A stretch of 64,000 nucleotides of DNA from JAUWOY01 sp034431315 (GTDB lineage: Bacteria; Chloroflexota; Anaerolineae; VGOG01). The notes below the pieces were generated by a model, which was not told the DNA's origin, made no database searches, and worked only from the letters and a program-made list of their open reading frames with translations. Every line of letters begins with the position of its first letter. Positions within the stretch are counted from its first letter, which is position 1. Of this stretch, positions 52,600 through 61,223 are shown piece after piece. The stretch is taken from contig DAOUDK010000065.1 in the NCBI GenBank assembly GCA_034431315.1, positions 1 to 64,000 on the forward strand, written 5' to 3'. The position numbers and the translations under genes were made by a program.

Positions 52600-53985
52600 T
52601 CAGAGCTCAGGCAACACCTTGCCCGGATTCAGGATGTTCTGCGGGTCCAGTGCCTGCTTGATGCCACGCATCAAGTCCACGACCACTGGGCCCAGCGCCA
52701 TCTCCAGGTAGGGGAGCTTCAGTGTGCCCACTCCGTGCTCCCCAGAGAGGGTGCCACCAAGTTCCACCGCCATAGTGAAGATGTCACCCACAGCCTGCTC
52801 CACCCGACCCCATTCCTCCTCGTCCCGCTTGTCGAACAGGATGTTGGGGTGCAGGTTGCCATCCCCAGCGTGGCCGAAGACCACGATGGGGAGGTTGTAT
52901 TTCAGGCCGATCTCTTTGATGCGCCGCACCGCCTGCGGGACCTGCGAGCGGGGCACGGAGATGTCCTCGCCCAGCTTGTTGGGAGCCCGCTGGGCCAGCG
53001 ATGGCCCCACCGAACGCCGGCCGCGCCACAGATCCTCCCGCTCAGCATCGGTCTCGGCCACTTTCACCCCTGAGGCCCCGTGCCGACGGGCGATCTTGGC
53101 CATGGCCTCGATTTCCTTGACCACCACGTCCTCGTCCTCACCATCGGACTCCAGGATCAGGACAGCCGCCGCGCCCACCGGCAGCCCCAGGTGCATGTAT
53201 TCTTCGATGGTGCTGATGGTGGTGTCGTCCATGATCTCGAGGGTACAGGGCACGATGCCAGCCATCAGGATAGCGTTGACCGTGCGGCTGGCGTCATCCA
53301 ACACGGGGTAGATAGCCAGGGCTGTACAGACGGCCTCCGGCTTGCTCATCAGCTTGACCAGCACCTCGGTGATCACCCCCAGTGTCCCCTCGGAGCCGAC
53401 AAAAAGCTGAGTCAGGTTGTAGCCGGTCACGTTTTTGATAGCCTTGCCGCCAGTCTGCAAAACGCGCCCATCGGCCAGCACAACCTTAAGCCCCAACACG
53501 TAGTCGCCAGTGACGCCGTACTTCAGACAGCGAGGGCCGCCAGCATTGCAGGCCACGTTCCCGGCCAGAGTGGACTGTTTGATGCTGGATGGATCAGGCG
53601 GGTAGTACAGGCCCCGCTCTTCTACAACCGCTTGAAGATCGGCGGTGACCACTCCAGCCTCGGCTGTGGCCGTCATGTTCTCTTCGTCAATCTCCAGGAT
53701 GCGGTTCATGCGGGTCAGGCTGAGGACGATCCCGCCTGAAAAAGGGACCGAGGCCGCAGCCAGCCCGCTTCCCATCCCCCGTGGCACGACCGCAATCTCC
53801 TCCTGATAGGCCAGTCGCATCACCTGGCTCACCTCTTCGGTGGTGGCCGGACTGACCACCACATCGGGGCGTCCCTCGGCAAAAGTGCTGTCGTAGGAGT
53901 AGCAGATCAGGTCCTCGGGCGAGGTTAGGACGTGCCGCTTGCCGACGATGTTCTCTAGTTTTTTGACGATGTGTTTGTCTATCAC
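52600..53985 (-). CDS. glcD: FAD-linked oxidase, GlcD/D-lactate dehydrogenase type
   Basis: 461 residues from GTG 53985, which has AGGAGG six bases upstream; an ATG five codons earlier overlaps the glcF stop and is the alternative. FAD-binding: VVVSPATTEEVSQVMRLA, VPRGMGSGLAAASVPFSGG, PPDPSSIKQSTLAGNVACNAGG and GSEGTLGVITE. C-terminal GHAGDGNLHPNI and SGEHGVG bind substrate. Oxidises glycolate, D-lactate or another 2-hydroxyacid. Paired with the Fe-S subunit just upstream. Confidence 0.92.
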   Translation of the reverse strand: MIDKHIVKKLENIVGKRHVLTSPEDLICYSYDSTFAEGRPDVVVSPATTEEVSQVMRLAYQEEIAVVPRGMGSGLAAASVPFSGGIVLSLTRMNRILEIDEENMTATAEAGVVTADLQAVVEERGLYYPPDPSSIKQSTLAGNVACNAGGPRCLKYGVTGDYVLGLKVVLADGRVLQTGGKAIKNVTGYNLTQLFVGSEGTLGVITEVLVKLMSKPEAVCTALAIYPVLDDASRTVNAILMAGIVPCTLEIMDDTTISTIEEYMHLGLPVGAAAVLILESDGEDEDVVVKEIEAMAKIARRHGASGVKVAETDAEREDLWRGRRSVGPSLAQRAPNKLGEDISVPRSQVPQAVRRIKEIGLKYNLPIVVFGHAGDGNLHPNILFDKRDEEEWGRVEQAVGDIFTMAVELGGTLSGEHGVGTLKLPYLEMALGPVVVDLMRGIKQALDPQNILNPGKVLPEL

Positions 53986-53996
53986 AAAACGCCTCC

Positions 53997-55301
53997 TCAT
54001 CCCTCTGATTTCCGATACGCCTCGTCCAACAACTGAACCGGATGCAGCACCCGCACCGGCAGGTCGTGCTTCTTCGCCCCCAGGCCCAGGTGAAGCTGAC
54101 AGCCGGGGCAACTGGTGACAATGATCTCCGCCCCAGTGTCGGCGGCGTTGGCGATCTTGCCGGCCAGGATGCCGACCGCGGTTTCGTGGTGGGTCACGAT
54201 CTGTGTGCCGGCTGAGCCACAACACGAGTCAGCGCCTTTCATCTCCACCAGTTCGGCCCCGGAAAGCTGGATCAGCTCCCGTGGCTGCGAGCGCACCTGC
54301 TGCGCCCGCGCCAGGTGGCAAGGGTCATGGTAAGTTACCCGCGCCCGCACCTGGCCCTTCGGCTCCTGTATGCCGATTTCAACCAGAAACTCGTTGATGT
54401 CCCGCACCTTGGCGGCAAAGGCTTCAGCTCGCTCGTGCCACTCCGCATCGCTGCTGAGGAAGTGAGGATACTCTTTCAATGCCGAACCGCACGTGGCGCA
54501 ATCGGTGACGATAGCGTCCACATCCAGCCGCTCGAAAAGGGCAATGTTGTGCCTGGCCAGATCGCGTACCACGTTGCGGAAGCCATAGCCATTGGCCGGC
54601 ATCCCGCAGCACTTGACCTCCTTGGGCGTGATCACCTCGCAGCCATTGCGAGCCAGAACCCGCACCGTGGCCGCGCTGCCCTCGGCGAAGATTGTGTTCT
54701 GGAAGCAACCCAGAAAGAAGCCGACGCGATACTTCCGTTCGCTGTTGGCCGCCGTCACTTCGGGCAGCCGGTGACGCAGAGGGCGGACCGGCAAAGGTGG
54801 CAATAGTCTCTCCATGTCCCGGAGTTGCTGCGGTAATAGCCGGGTGATGCCCAGGGTGTGAGCTATCGCTTGCAGGCCTATCTTCTGGTAGAGAACCATC
54901 GGCAGCATGGACCACTCGATGCGTTCCATGTGCGGGAAGTAGTTATGGAAGAGGAGCCGCTTGACCCAGGGTTGAGGTTTGGCCTGGCGCAACAAGTCAC
55001 GGGTCTCCAGGCACAGGTGGGCTGGCTTAATGCCCACTGGGCAGATGTCGTCGCAAGCCAGGCAGCCCAGGCAGCGGTGTACGTGGTCGTCGAAGTTGGC
55101 GCTCAGCTCCAGCTCGCCCTCCAGGGCCTTGCGGACCAGGGCCACCCGTCCCCGGGGCGATTCGGTTTCTCGCAGCGAGTGCTTGTAGGTGGGACACACT
55201 GAGAGGCACAGCCCACAGCGGATGCAGAAGAGGTACTTTTCCTCGCTCGGAACCTCAATGCCGAGGCGCTGCAGGTCAGGGTTCGATTCGCCAATAGTCA
55301 T
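53997..55301 (-). CDS. glcF: Fe-S subunit of glycolate/lactate oxidase, GlcF type
   Basis: 434 residues. Two N-terminal 4Fe-4S motifs (CIRCGLCLSVCP and CLGCLACDDICP) and two CCG modules (FLGCFQN with KCCGMPANGYG; YHDPCHLAR with DSCCGSAGTQ) as in GlcF and LldE. It carries electrons from the FAD subunit to the electron-transport chain or another acceptor. ATG 55301 has GGAGG five bases upstream. The downstream glcD start is inside its last codons. A small cassette (DUF2283 and a DNA-binding-like protein) precedes it. Confidence 0.93.
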   Translation of the reverse strand: MTIGESNPDLQRLGIEVPSEEKYLFCIRCGLCLSVCPTYKHSLRETESPRGRVALVRKALEGELELSANFDDHVHRCLGCLACDDICPVGIKPAHLCLETRDLLRQAKPQPWVKRLLFHNYFPHMERIEWSMLPMVLYQKIGLQAIAHTLGITRLLPQQLRDMERLLPPLPVRPLRHRLPEVTAANSERKYRVGFFLGCFQNTIFAEGSAATVRVLARNGCEVITPKEVKCCGMPANGYGFRNVVRDLARHNIALFERLDVDAIVTDCATCGSALKEYPHFLSSDAEWHERAEAFAAKVRDINEFLVEIGIQEPKGQVRARVTYHDPCHLARAQQVRSQPRELIQLSGAELVEMKGADSCCGSAGTQIVTHHETAVGILAGKIANAADTGAEIIVTSCPGCQLHLGLGAKKHDLPVRVLHPVQLLDEAYRKSEG

Positions 55302-55362
55302 GTAATCCTCCGGTGCAGGATGCAGGATGCAAGGTGCATGAAAGCGAATGGCAGACATGCCG

Positions 55363-55590
55363 TCATGCAGGTGTGCCCACAAGGGAAAACGTGGTGATAG
55401 GTAGCATCTCTGCTTCCAGTCGCGAGAGGTTCACAATGCGGCTGGCGCGGTCAATGTCAATACCCACCAGGTGTCCTTCAGCGTCAAAATCCAACACCAC
55501 CCCCGGTGCGACCTCTCGCGAATCTACACTCGTTTTTTCCGACAAATCAATGTAGAGCGAATCGGTTTCGGGATAGTAGTGAAACTTCAA
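55363..55590 (-). CDS. DUF2283 protein, short form
   Basis: 75 residues from TTG 55590, with GGAGG five bases upstream. The pattern FHYYPETDSLYIDLSEK and GVVLDFDAEGHLVGIDIDRAS is the classical DUF2283 fold. These small proteins often accompany DUF4258-type genes and are suspected antitoxin partners. Its start overlaps the stop of the upstream small gene (TTGA). Confidence 0.82.
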   Translation of the reverse strand: MKFHYYPETDSLYIDLSEKTSVDSREVAPGVVLDFDAEGHLVGIDIDRASRIVNLSRLEAEMLPITTFSLVGTPA

Positions 55591-55817
55591 GTTGGCCTCC
55601 AGCCACGATTGGCAGCATCAACAGCGCGTGGGGCACAATCCCAATATTCACCACCACGGCCCAATACTTCTGAAACCGCTTGCTGGCTGGCAGCGGCGAA
55701 TTCGCTGGCCTCCTGAGCGTAGAAGCGATACCCCTCCGCCGCCACCTCTTCCTGCTTCCTGTGTGCTACGAGTGCTTCAGCAATCACCTTGCTGCGGCTG
55801 ATCTTCAACTCTGGCAT
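55587..55817 (-). CDS. Small protein upstream of DUF2283, recombined tail
   Basis: 76 residues. PELKISRSKVIAEALVAHRK and the following helix-rich part look like a ribbon-helix-helix or similar DNA-binding antitoxin, but it is not firmly classed. The last 15 or so residues are encoded by a fragment matching the 3' end of larA (55611-55639 compared with 55871-55899) read in another frame. The original C-terminus may therefore have been replaced. Confidence 0.55.
   Translation of the reverse strand: MPELKISRSKVIAEALVAHRKQEEVAAEGYRFYAQEASEFAAASQQAVSEVLGRGGEYWDCAPRAVDAANRGWRPT
55611..55639. repeat. Duplicated 29-bp fragment of the larA 3' end
   Basis: GGCAGC, then A or G, then TCAACAGCGCGTGGGGCACAAT occurs here and at 55871-55899 inside larA, with one mismatch. 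Read in the larA frame it gives IVPHALLMLP. Confidence 0.75.
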
Positions 55818-55854
55818 AGCTGCTCTATACTCGTGACTCGTTGCTCGTTACTCA

Positions 55855-57165
55855 TTACTCATTCACCACCGGCAGCGTCAACAGCGCGTGGGGCACAATT
55901 AACACATCTAACTCATCCCCCAGTTCGCGGGCAGCCAGCGCGAGCGCCTCCTCCATCGTCTCAGCGGGGATCATCTTACAGGCTTCCACCAGATCGGGGT
56001 GCTCACTACCCACGATGACTACCCGCGCCCCCTCCAGCACCTTCGCCATGATGAAAGCTCGCTGCGCGCCGGGCGGATAGCCGGTGCGCCGCAGCTCCTC
56101 CAGCAAACTGGACATGTCCCTGGCGCCTCGCATCTTCTCCAGGAAGCGTTGCTCCCCCACCCCCTCGCCCGCGCCCTCCTGACAGCGGGCGGGGATGATC
56201 AGGAAGCCGCCCGGCTTGACCACGGGCGTGGGGGCGAAGAAGAGATAGCTGGCCGCCCGGCTGGTCTGGTAGAGGTTGGCATCCTTGGGGAATCCCACGC
56301 CGCCGATGACGACGTCGTAACGTTGCGGCACCGGCACCTCGTACAACTGCCTGGCGAAGGCTACCAGTTCGAGAAAGGCCGCCGTCGGCTCGCCAGCGCG
56401 CACCGCCGCCACTCGCTTGTGGTCGTCCAGCACGACGTTGAGGATGAAGCGCAGCCCTGCTCGCCGCGCCGCCTCGCTGACCGCCTCGTGGAAGAGATTG
56501 CCCTCGATGCGGCCCAGCCGCGTGCCGGGGTGATCCACCATCTGCGGGCCGTGGGTGTAAGCGATCATGGCCTCACCCGCCGCGCCCACGGCCACCGTCT
56601 TGCGCCCGCCGGAGTAGCCCGCGTACTGGTGCGGTTCCACGATGCCGGTGGCGATGAGCAAGTCGGCCTCGTAGGCTGCTCGGTGCACCGAGAGAGGGAC
56701 GCCGCTTTCGGTCGTGCCCAGGTGCACCAGCGCGGCCGGGTTCTGCGGCTCGTTGTCAATGACCCGGTAGCGGGCCACCACCTCCTCGCCCAGTTTGATG
56801 ACCTTCTCCTCCGGCGTGCTGGGCCGGTGCATGCCGATGCCGCAGAGCAGGGTGATGTCCTCGTCCCGCACGCCAGCGGCAGTCAGCTCCGCCAGCAGCG
56901 CGGGCACCAGCAGATGATCCGGGCTGGCGCGGGTGATGTCGGTGAAGACGATGCAGACTTTAAGCGAAGCGGCATCGCCTGGCTTGGCCAGCTCCCGCAG
57001 CGGCGGCGAATTCACCGGCTTCGCCAGTGCCTCGGCGATGGTCGCTTCCACGTCGGCGATGGGCGGCACCTTTTTCGATTCCACCACCGTACCGCGCATC
57101 CCTGGCAGCAAGGCGAAGCTGATTTCGCCCTTGCCGTAGGGTACGGTATAGGTCTTCTCGCCCAT
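55855..57165 (-). CDS. larA: Nickel-dependent lactate racemase family protein
   Basis: 436 residues. LarA interconverts D- and L-lactate with a nickel-pincer cofactor; relatives act on other 2-hydroxyacids. Key parts are CGIGMHRPSTPEE, GIVEPHQYAGYSGGRKTVAVG (His and Lys ligands), THGPQMVDHPGTRLG and GGVGFPKDANLYQ. larB, larC and larE for cofactor synthesis are not in the window. ATG 57165 has AAGGAG eight bases upstream and overlaps the TGA of the DUF2283 gene before it (TGATG). Confidence 0.92.
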   Translation of the reverse strand: MGEKTYTVPYGKGEISFALLPGMRGTVVESKKVPPIADVEATIAEALAKPVNSPPLRELAKPGDAASLKVCIVFTDITRASPDHLLVPALLAELTAAGVRDEDITLLCGIGMHRPSTPEEKVIKLGEEVVARYRVIDNEPQNPAALVHLGTTESGVPLSVHRAAYEADLLIATGIVEPHQYAGYSGGRKTVAVGAAGEAMIAYTHGPQMVDHPGTRLGRIEGNLFHEAVSEAARRAGLRFILNVVLDDHKRVAAVRAGEPTAAFLELVAFARQLYEVPVPQRYDVVIGGVGFPKDANLYQTSRAASYLFFAPTPVVKPGGFLIIPARCQEGAGEGVGEQRFLEKMRGARDMSSLLEELRRTGYPPGAQRAFIMAKVLEGARVVIVGSEHPDLVEACKMIPAETMEEALALAARELGDELDVLIVPHALLTLPVVNE

Positions 57166-57602
57166 CAAGCTATCTCCTTTTGGGCCAGAGCGAGAGCGGG
57201 CAACTCCTCCACGTAAGCGATAGGCACCGGACGTCTGGCAGGCCGCGGGGAATAGGTGAGTACTTTCAGGAAGCGGTTAACCGGTGGCGTGGTGATAATC
57301 TTCAGCACCGTCTGACGCACATCGTCAGGTATTTCATCCAGCTTCAAGCGGAAACCACGAGGGCCGATCTCGGTCAGTCTGGCCAGTGCTGAATAGCTGA
57401 TCAATCCCAAACTGAGGGGCTCCTCGTTTTCTCGATCAAAGCGCAGGATGATATTGTCCGTGAGTTCGACAGTGCAAGTAGCCGGACCTCGCTTAAAGAA
57501 CAACTCCAGGATATCTCCTTCCTTATCGTAGTGACAACGAATGACGGTACCGTCGTCTAAGGGGATTTCAAACTTAATCAGCCATGAAAATCTTTGCTTC
57601 AT
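57165..57602 (-). CDS. DUF2283 protein, long form A
   Basis: 145 residues, twice the normal DUF2283 length. N-terminal half: DDGTVIRCHYDKEGDILELFF, ELTDNIILRFDRENEEPLSL. C-terminal extension: GPRGFRLKLDEIPDDVRQTVLKII, PVNRFLKVLTYSPRPARRPVPIAYVEELPALALA. Closely related to the copies at 58836-59267 and 60364-60783. It overlaps larA by one base (TGATG), and its start overlaps a 35-codon truncated partner gene (ATGA). Confidence 0.8.
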   Translation of the reverse strand: MKQRFSWLIKFEIPLDDGTVIRCHYDKEGDILELFFKRGPATCTVELTDNIILRFDRENEEPLSLGLISYSALARLTEIGPRGFRLKLDEIPDDVRQTVLKIITTPPVNRFLKVLTYSPRPARRPVPIAYVEELPALALAQKEIA

Positions 57603-57706
57603 GTTCCTCCACTCAGCTCTTCGTGTTCCTCAATGATGTGCTTCCACCGCTCCTCAGTGATGTAAATCTCACGTCCCCGGCGATCCCGCACCGTCCCTAT
57701 GCGCAC
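57599..57706 (-). pseudogene. Truncated toxin-like gene, 35 codons
   Basis: GTG 57706 with AAGGAGG upstream starts VRIGTVRDRRGREIYITEER, the same N-terminus as the proteins at 59272-59595 and 60797-61114, then stops after HEELSGGT at TGA 57599. The start site and the ATGA coupling to the DUF2283 gene are kept although most of the protein is lost. Confidence 0.8.
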
Positions 57707-57741
57707 TATCTTGCCTCCTTAAGCCGAAGTCCGGTCGCCGT

Positions 57742-58836
57742 TTAGTGAGATGCCAGCCTGGCCAGGCGAGAAATGCCCTCACGGATCTCAGGCTCTGAGA
57801 GGGCGGTGAAGGCCAAACGCAAGAATCTCTCCCCACCGCCCTGCGGGAAAAAGCCCCGACCGTCGGATAGGCTTAGTCCCGCCTTTTCCGCTCTCTCTCG
57901 TAGATTGGCCACGTTCATCGTTGCAGGCAGGGTGATTCCCAGAAAGAAACCGCCTTCAGGCTCGACCCAATCGGCTCCGGGCAGGTATTCCCGCAGCGAC
58001 GCAGCCGTAGCCTCTAGCTTGGGGCGGTAAATCCCCTTCAGACTCTCCAAATTGGGTTCCAGCCATCCCCGACGACAGAATTCGTAGGCAACGCCCTGGG
58101 CCAGGAGTCCGGGGGTGACGTAGGTGTCCGTGGCAATCTTGGCTACGGCCTCGACGATGCGCTCAGGGGCAACGAGGTACCCTACTCGCACCCCGGGACT
58201 CAGGATCTTCGTGAACGACGAGAGGTGGAGCACCCGGTCGGGGTTCATGGTTCTCATTAGCGGCACATCGGCGCCCTGGTATCGCAACGCCCGATAGGGA
58301 TTGTCCTCTACTATCCAGAAACCATGCTCCTCCGCCAGACGGACGATCTGCTCCCGTTTGGATAGCGATGTGGTCAGCCCGGTGGGGTTCTGGAAATCGG
58401 AGATGAGGTACAGCAACTTCGGCGTCACCTTCCGCAACTGGGCGGCCAGGTATTCGATGTCCAGGCCATCGTGCTCCAGGGGTATGCCTACGAGGTTGGC
58501 GCCGTGCCGTCGAAAGGTGGTGATGGTGCGGTCGTAGGTCGGCTCCTCCACGAAGACGGTATCGCCTGGGCGCAGCAGGAGTGCCGCGAGGAACTCCTGG
58601 ATTTGGAGCGAGCCGTTGCTGACCAGAACCTCTTCGGAGTTAGCTCCATGCCACCTGGCTATGGTCTCCCGCAGCGGCAGGTAGCCAGTTGATTTGCCAT
58701 ACTGCAGAACAGTCGCAGCGTCGGCGGCCAGGATCGCCGCAGCGCACTCCTGGATTTTGCTTACGGGGAAGGCTTCTACACAGGGTATTCCCCGGTTAAA
58801 GCTGATGCTGGTGACGTTGCGCATTCTCTTTTCCAT
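57742..58836 (-). CDS. PLP-dependent aminotransferase, class I/II
   Basis: 364 residues. The PLP lysine is in SSFTKILSPGVRVGYL; other fold-type I parts are YGKSTGYLPLRETIA, EEPTYDRTI, DFQNPTGLT and EDNPYRALRY. It resembles LysN/2-aminoadipate and MocR-type catalytic domains. The substrate is not known; conversion between 2-oxoacids and amino acids would fit the neighbours. ATG 58836 overlaps the DUF2283 B stop (TGATG), as at larA. Confidence 0.9.
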   Translation of the reverse strand: MEKRMRNVTSISFNRGIPCVEAFPVSKIQECAAAILAADAATVLQYGKSTGYLPLRETIARWHGANSEEVLVSNGSLQIQEFLAALLLRPGDTVFVEEPTYDRTITTFRRHGANLVGIPLEHDGLDIEYLAAQLRKVTPKLLYLISDFQNPTGLTTSLSKREQIVRLAEEHGFWIVEDNPYRALRYQGADVPLMRTMNPDRVLHLSSFTKILSPGVRVGYLVAPERIVEAVAKIATDTYVTPGLLAQGVAYEFCRRGWLEPNLESLKGIYRPKLEATAASLREYLPGADWVEPEGGFFLGITLPATMNVANLRERAEKAGLSLSDGRGFFPQGGGERFLRLAFTALSEPEIREGISRLARLASH

Positions 58837-59267
58837 CAAGCCGCCTGTCCTTGGGCCAGAGCGAGAGCAGGTAGCCTTTCGACGTAGGTGATGGGTTCAG
58901 AGCGCCTGGCACGAGGACGAGTATATGAAGACACCTTGAGAAATTGATTCACCGGTGACGAAGTGATGATGCGTACCACCTTCCGGCGCACCTCATCAGC
59001 CATGTTATCTAGCTCCAGGCGGAAACTACGTGGCCCCACCTCGGTAGGCTGTGCCAAACGAGAGTAACTGATAAAACTCAAGCTGAGCGGTTCCTCTTTC
59101 TCCAAATCGAACCGCAAGATGATGCTCTCAGTCAACTCAACCGCGCAGGTTGCCCGGCCTTTGCGGAAGATGACCTCCAGAATGTCCCCTTCCTCATCGT
59201 AACAATAATGGACAGGCTGTCCATCGTCGAGAACAGTGTCAAACTTGGTTAAACGTAACGCGCTCAT
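58836..59267 (-). CDS. DUF2283 protein, long form B
   Basis: 143 residues. LDDGQPVHYCYDEEGDILEVIF, ELTESIILRFDLEKEEPLSL, GPRSFRLELDNMADEVRRKVVRI, then a conserved YVERLPALALAQ tail. ATG 59267 follows GAGAGG by seven bases. It begins four bases after the end of the toxin-like gene B and overlaps the aminotransferase start by one base. Confidence 0.8.
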   Translation of the reverse strand: MSALRLTKFDTVLDDGQPVHYCYDEEGDILEVIFRKGRATCAVELTESIILRFDLEKEEPLSLSFISYSRLAQPTEVGPRSFRLELDNMADEVRRKVVRIITSSPVNQFLKVSSYTRPRARRSEPITYVERLPALALAQGQAA

Positions 59268-59271
59268 TTTT

Positions 59272-59595
59272 TCACCTCTCCCTGTAAATATGCACTCCCC
59301 ATGCGGAAGTGACGAAGTTGTTGGGTTGTGTCGAACCATCTGGCAACTCACGGATGCGAAAGACAACCGCAACGATAATATGCGTGTAAGGCAGGGGCAG
59401 GTACTCACAGCGTCGGTAGTATTTATAAGTCTGAGGGTCATGTGGCTCTTGTCGCCTCTGCCCCTTGCGAATTGTATCCAGCACATCACCGAAAAGGTCG
59501 GTTAACTCAACGTGCAATTCGAGAATATGCTTCCATCGTTCCTCGGTGATGTAAATCTCGCGCCCCCTGTGATCCCGCACCGTCCATTTGCGCAC
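59272..59595 (-). CDS. Possible toxin partner of DUF2283, copy B
   Basis: 107 residues from GTG 59595 with AAGGAG eight bases upstream. Pattern WTVRDHRGREIYITEERWKHILELH, then a conserved Pro-Leu/His-Ile-Ile-Val-Ala-Val-Val-Phe strand and a C-terminal VTSAWG. The layout is like small RelE/BECR-fold nuclease domains (phage-Barnase-EndoU-type), including an early His; this is inference. Its copies are 57599-57706 (truncated) and 60797-61114. Coupled to DUF2283 B. Confidence 0.6.
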   Translation of the reverse strand: MRKWTVRDHRGREIYITEERWKHILELHVELTDLFGDVLDTIRKGQRRQEPHDPQTYKYYRRCEYLPLPYTHIIVAVVFRIRELPDGSTQPNNFVTSAWGVHIYRER

Positions 59596-59611
59596 TGGCT
59601 CGTCTCCTTTG

Positions 59612-60361
59612 TCACAACAACCGCAGCCCGGTCGCCGTAGAGAATACAATGAGCAGTTGCCCCACGATGTAGGTCATCCACACCAGGTCGCCTATCAGCA
59701 GGAACGTGCCTCCCTGAAACAGCCGGTGCCCCAGGAGCACGTCGGAGACGAGAAACAGCACCGCGCCCAGTGCCAGCAGCGCGAAGCGGGACTGTTGCAG
59801 CGCCAGGCTCACCGCCAACCCGGCCATCGCTCCGAGCAGCAGCGCGTACGCCAGCGAGCCGTAGTTGAGCACGGCGGGGGTCTGCGGGGAGCGGATCAAC
59901 GCCCACCACAGCACCACGGCCAAAACGAGAAAGACGGCCAGCCCGGCGGCCCGCGCCCGGCCGTCCTGCAACCCCAACACGCCCCCCAGCCGCAGATAGC
60001 CGCTGATGTACAGCACGTGGGCCACGCCGAAAGCCCCGATGCCGAAGAGCACGTGCTGCGGCAGGGGCAGGAGCTCGGCCATGATCACGTCGCCCAGGAA
60101 CGAGAACGCCATCCCGAAGAAGAGAAGCGCGGCGTAAGTGGCCAGCGGTGTACCGGCCGCGCCAGCCAGCCACCAGATCAGCGCGCACGCCACCAGGATG
60201 GCCGACGAGAGTATTTTGTTAAGGCGAGGGATGCGATTGATCCGCTCCTCGTCGAGCTTTCCGAAGACGAAGCCCAGGATCAGCAGCGCGGCCCAGACGG
60301 CTAGCAGCGCGCACAGCAAGGTGAAATAGGGTTTAGAGATAGGCAATGTGAAGAAGTTCAT
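59612..60361 (-). CDS. YhhN family membrane protein (lysoplasmalogenase-like)
   Basis: 249 residues, about eight membrane helices. FGMAFSFLGDVIMAELLP and VLFLVSDVLLGHR contain the two conserved acidic positions of the YhhN/TMEM86 family, whose animal member cleaves the vinyl-ether bond of lysoplasmalogens. The bacterial substrate is uncertain. Two bases separate it from DUF2283 C, and it is followed after 16 bases by toxin-like copy B. Confidence 0.85.
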   Translation of the reverse strand: MNFFTLPISKPYFTLLCALLAVWAALLILGFVFGKLDEERINRIPRLNKILSSAILVACALIWWLAGAAGTPLATYAALLFFGMAFSFLGDVIMAELLPLPQHVLFGIGAFGVAHVLYISGYLRLGGVLGLQDGRARAAGLAVFLVLAVVLWWALIRSPQTPAVLNYGSLAYALLLGAMAGLAVSLALQQSRFALLALGAVLFLVSDVLLGHRLFQGGTFLLIGDLVWMTYIVGQLLIVFSTATGLRLL

Positions 60362-60363
60362 TT

Positions 60364-60783
60364 CTAAGCCAGAGCGAGAGCGGGTAGTTTCTCAACGTAA
60401 GTGATGGGCACCGGTCGTTCGGCCCGGGGTGGGGAATAGGTGAGTATCTTCAGGAAGTGGTTGACTGGCCGCGTGGTGATGATTTTCAGTACCGTCTGAC
60501 GCACATCATTGGGCATCTCCTCCAGTTTCAGACGGAAACTAAGAGGGCCGAATTCCGTTGATTGCATCAACGCTGAGAAACAGAGGAAGATAAGGCTAAG
60601 CGGCTTTCCCGTTTTGACGTCGTAGCGAAGCACGATTTCATCCGTTAGTTCCACACCACATCCGCCCCCCTTTTGGAAAAACATTTCCAGAGTGTCCCCT
60701 TCTTTGTCGTAGTGATAGAGAACCGTTTGCCCGTCATTCAGGGTCTCTTCGTATTCCACCAACCAATCAGGTTTCTCTTCCAT
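60364..60783 (-). CDS. DUF2283 protein, long form C
   Basis: 139 residues. LNDGQTVLYHYDKEGDTLEMFFQ, ELTDEIVLRYDVKTGKPLSL, GPLSFRLKLEEMPNDVRQTVLKI, and tail YVEKLPALALA. ATG 60783 has GGAGG three bases upstream. It is 13 bases after the toxin-like gene C and two bases before yhhN. Confidence 0.8.
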   Translation of the reverse strand: MEEKPDWLVEYEETLNDGQTVLYHYDKEGDTLEMFFQKGGGCGVELTDEIVLRYDVKTGKPLSLIFLCFSALMQSTEFGPLSFRLKLEEMPNDVRQTVLKIITTRPVNHFLKILTYSPPRAERPVPITYVEKLPALALA

Positions 60784-60796
60784 GACCTCCTCCCTT

Positions 60797-61114
60797 CTAT
60801 CCAGGAACGTACTGCCCCCAAGCAGTCGTGACAAAGTTGTTGAATTCGGTAGAACCATTGGGCAACTGACGATAGCTGAAAACCACTACGACAATGATAT
60901 GATTGTAGCCGTAGAGCAAGTCATCATAAGAATAGCGGTACCGGTATCGTTGAGGATCACGTGCCTCTTGCTTTCTTCGCCCTTGCTTGAGTGTGTTCAG
61001 CACATCGCCCAGACGCCCATCTAACTCATCATGCCACTCGACAATGTGCTTCCACCGCTCCTCAGTGAGATAAATCTCCCATCCACGGCGATCTCGCACC
61101 GTCCATTTACGCAC
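60797..61114 (-). CDS. Possible toxin partner of DUF2283, copy C
   Basis: 105 residues from GTG 61114, AAGGAG seven bases upstream. WTVRDRRGWEIYLTEERWKHIVEWHDEL, then VLNTLKQGRRKQEARDP, NHIIVVVVFSYRQL and FNNFVTTAWG. It is the best-preserved copy with B. It opens the first cassette after the dehydrogenase gene; 61115-61223 shows no gene. Confidence 0.6.
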   Translation of the reverse strand: MRKWTVRDRRGWEIYLTEERWKHIVEWHDELDGRLGDVLNTLKQGRRKQEARDPQRYRYRYSYDDLLYGYNHIIVVVVFSYRQLPNGSTEFNNFVTTAWGQYVPG

Positions 61115-61223
61115 TGCTTCGCTCCTTAAACACCCTTGATTGCGACAATGACTGCAAGCAGCAAAAGCTATGGAGACTTCACATTTGCCAACCCGAAACC
61201 ATGAAACCTGAAACCCGGAACCA

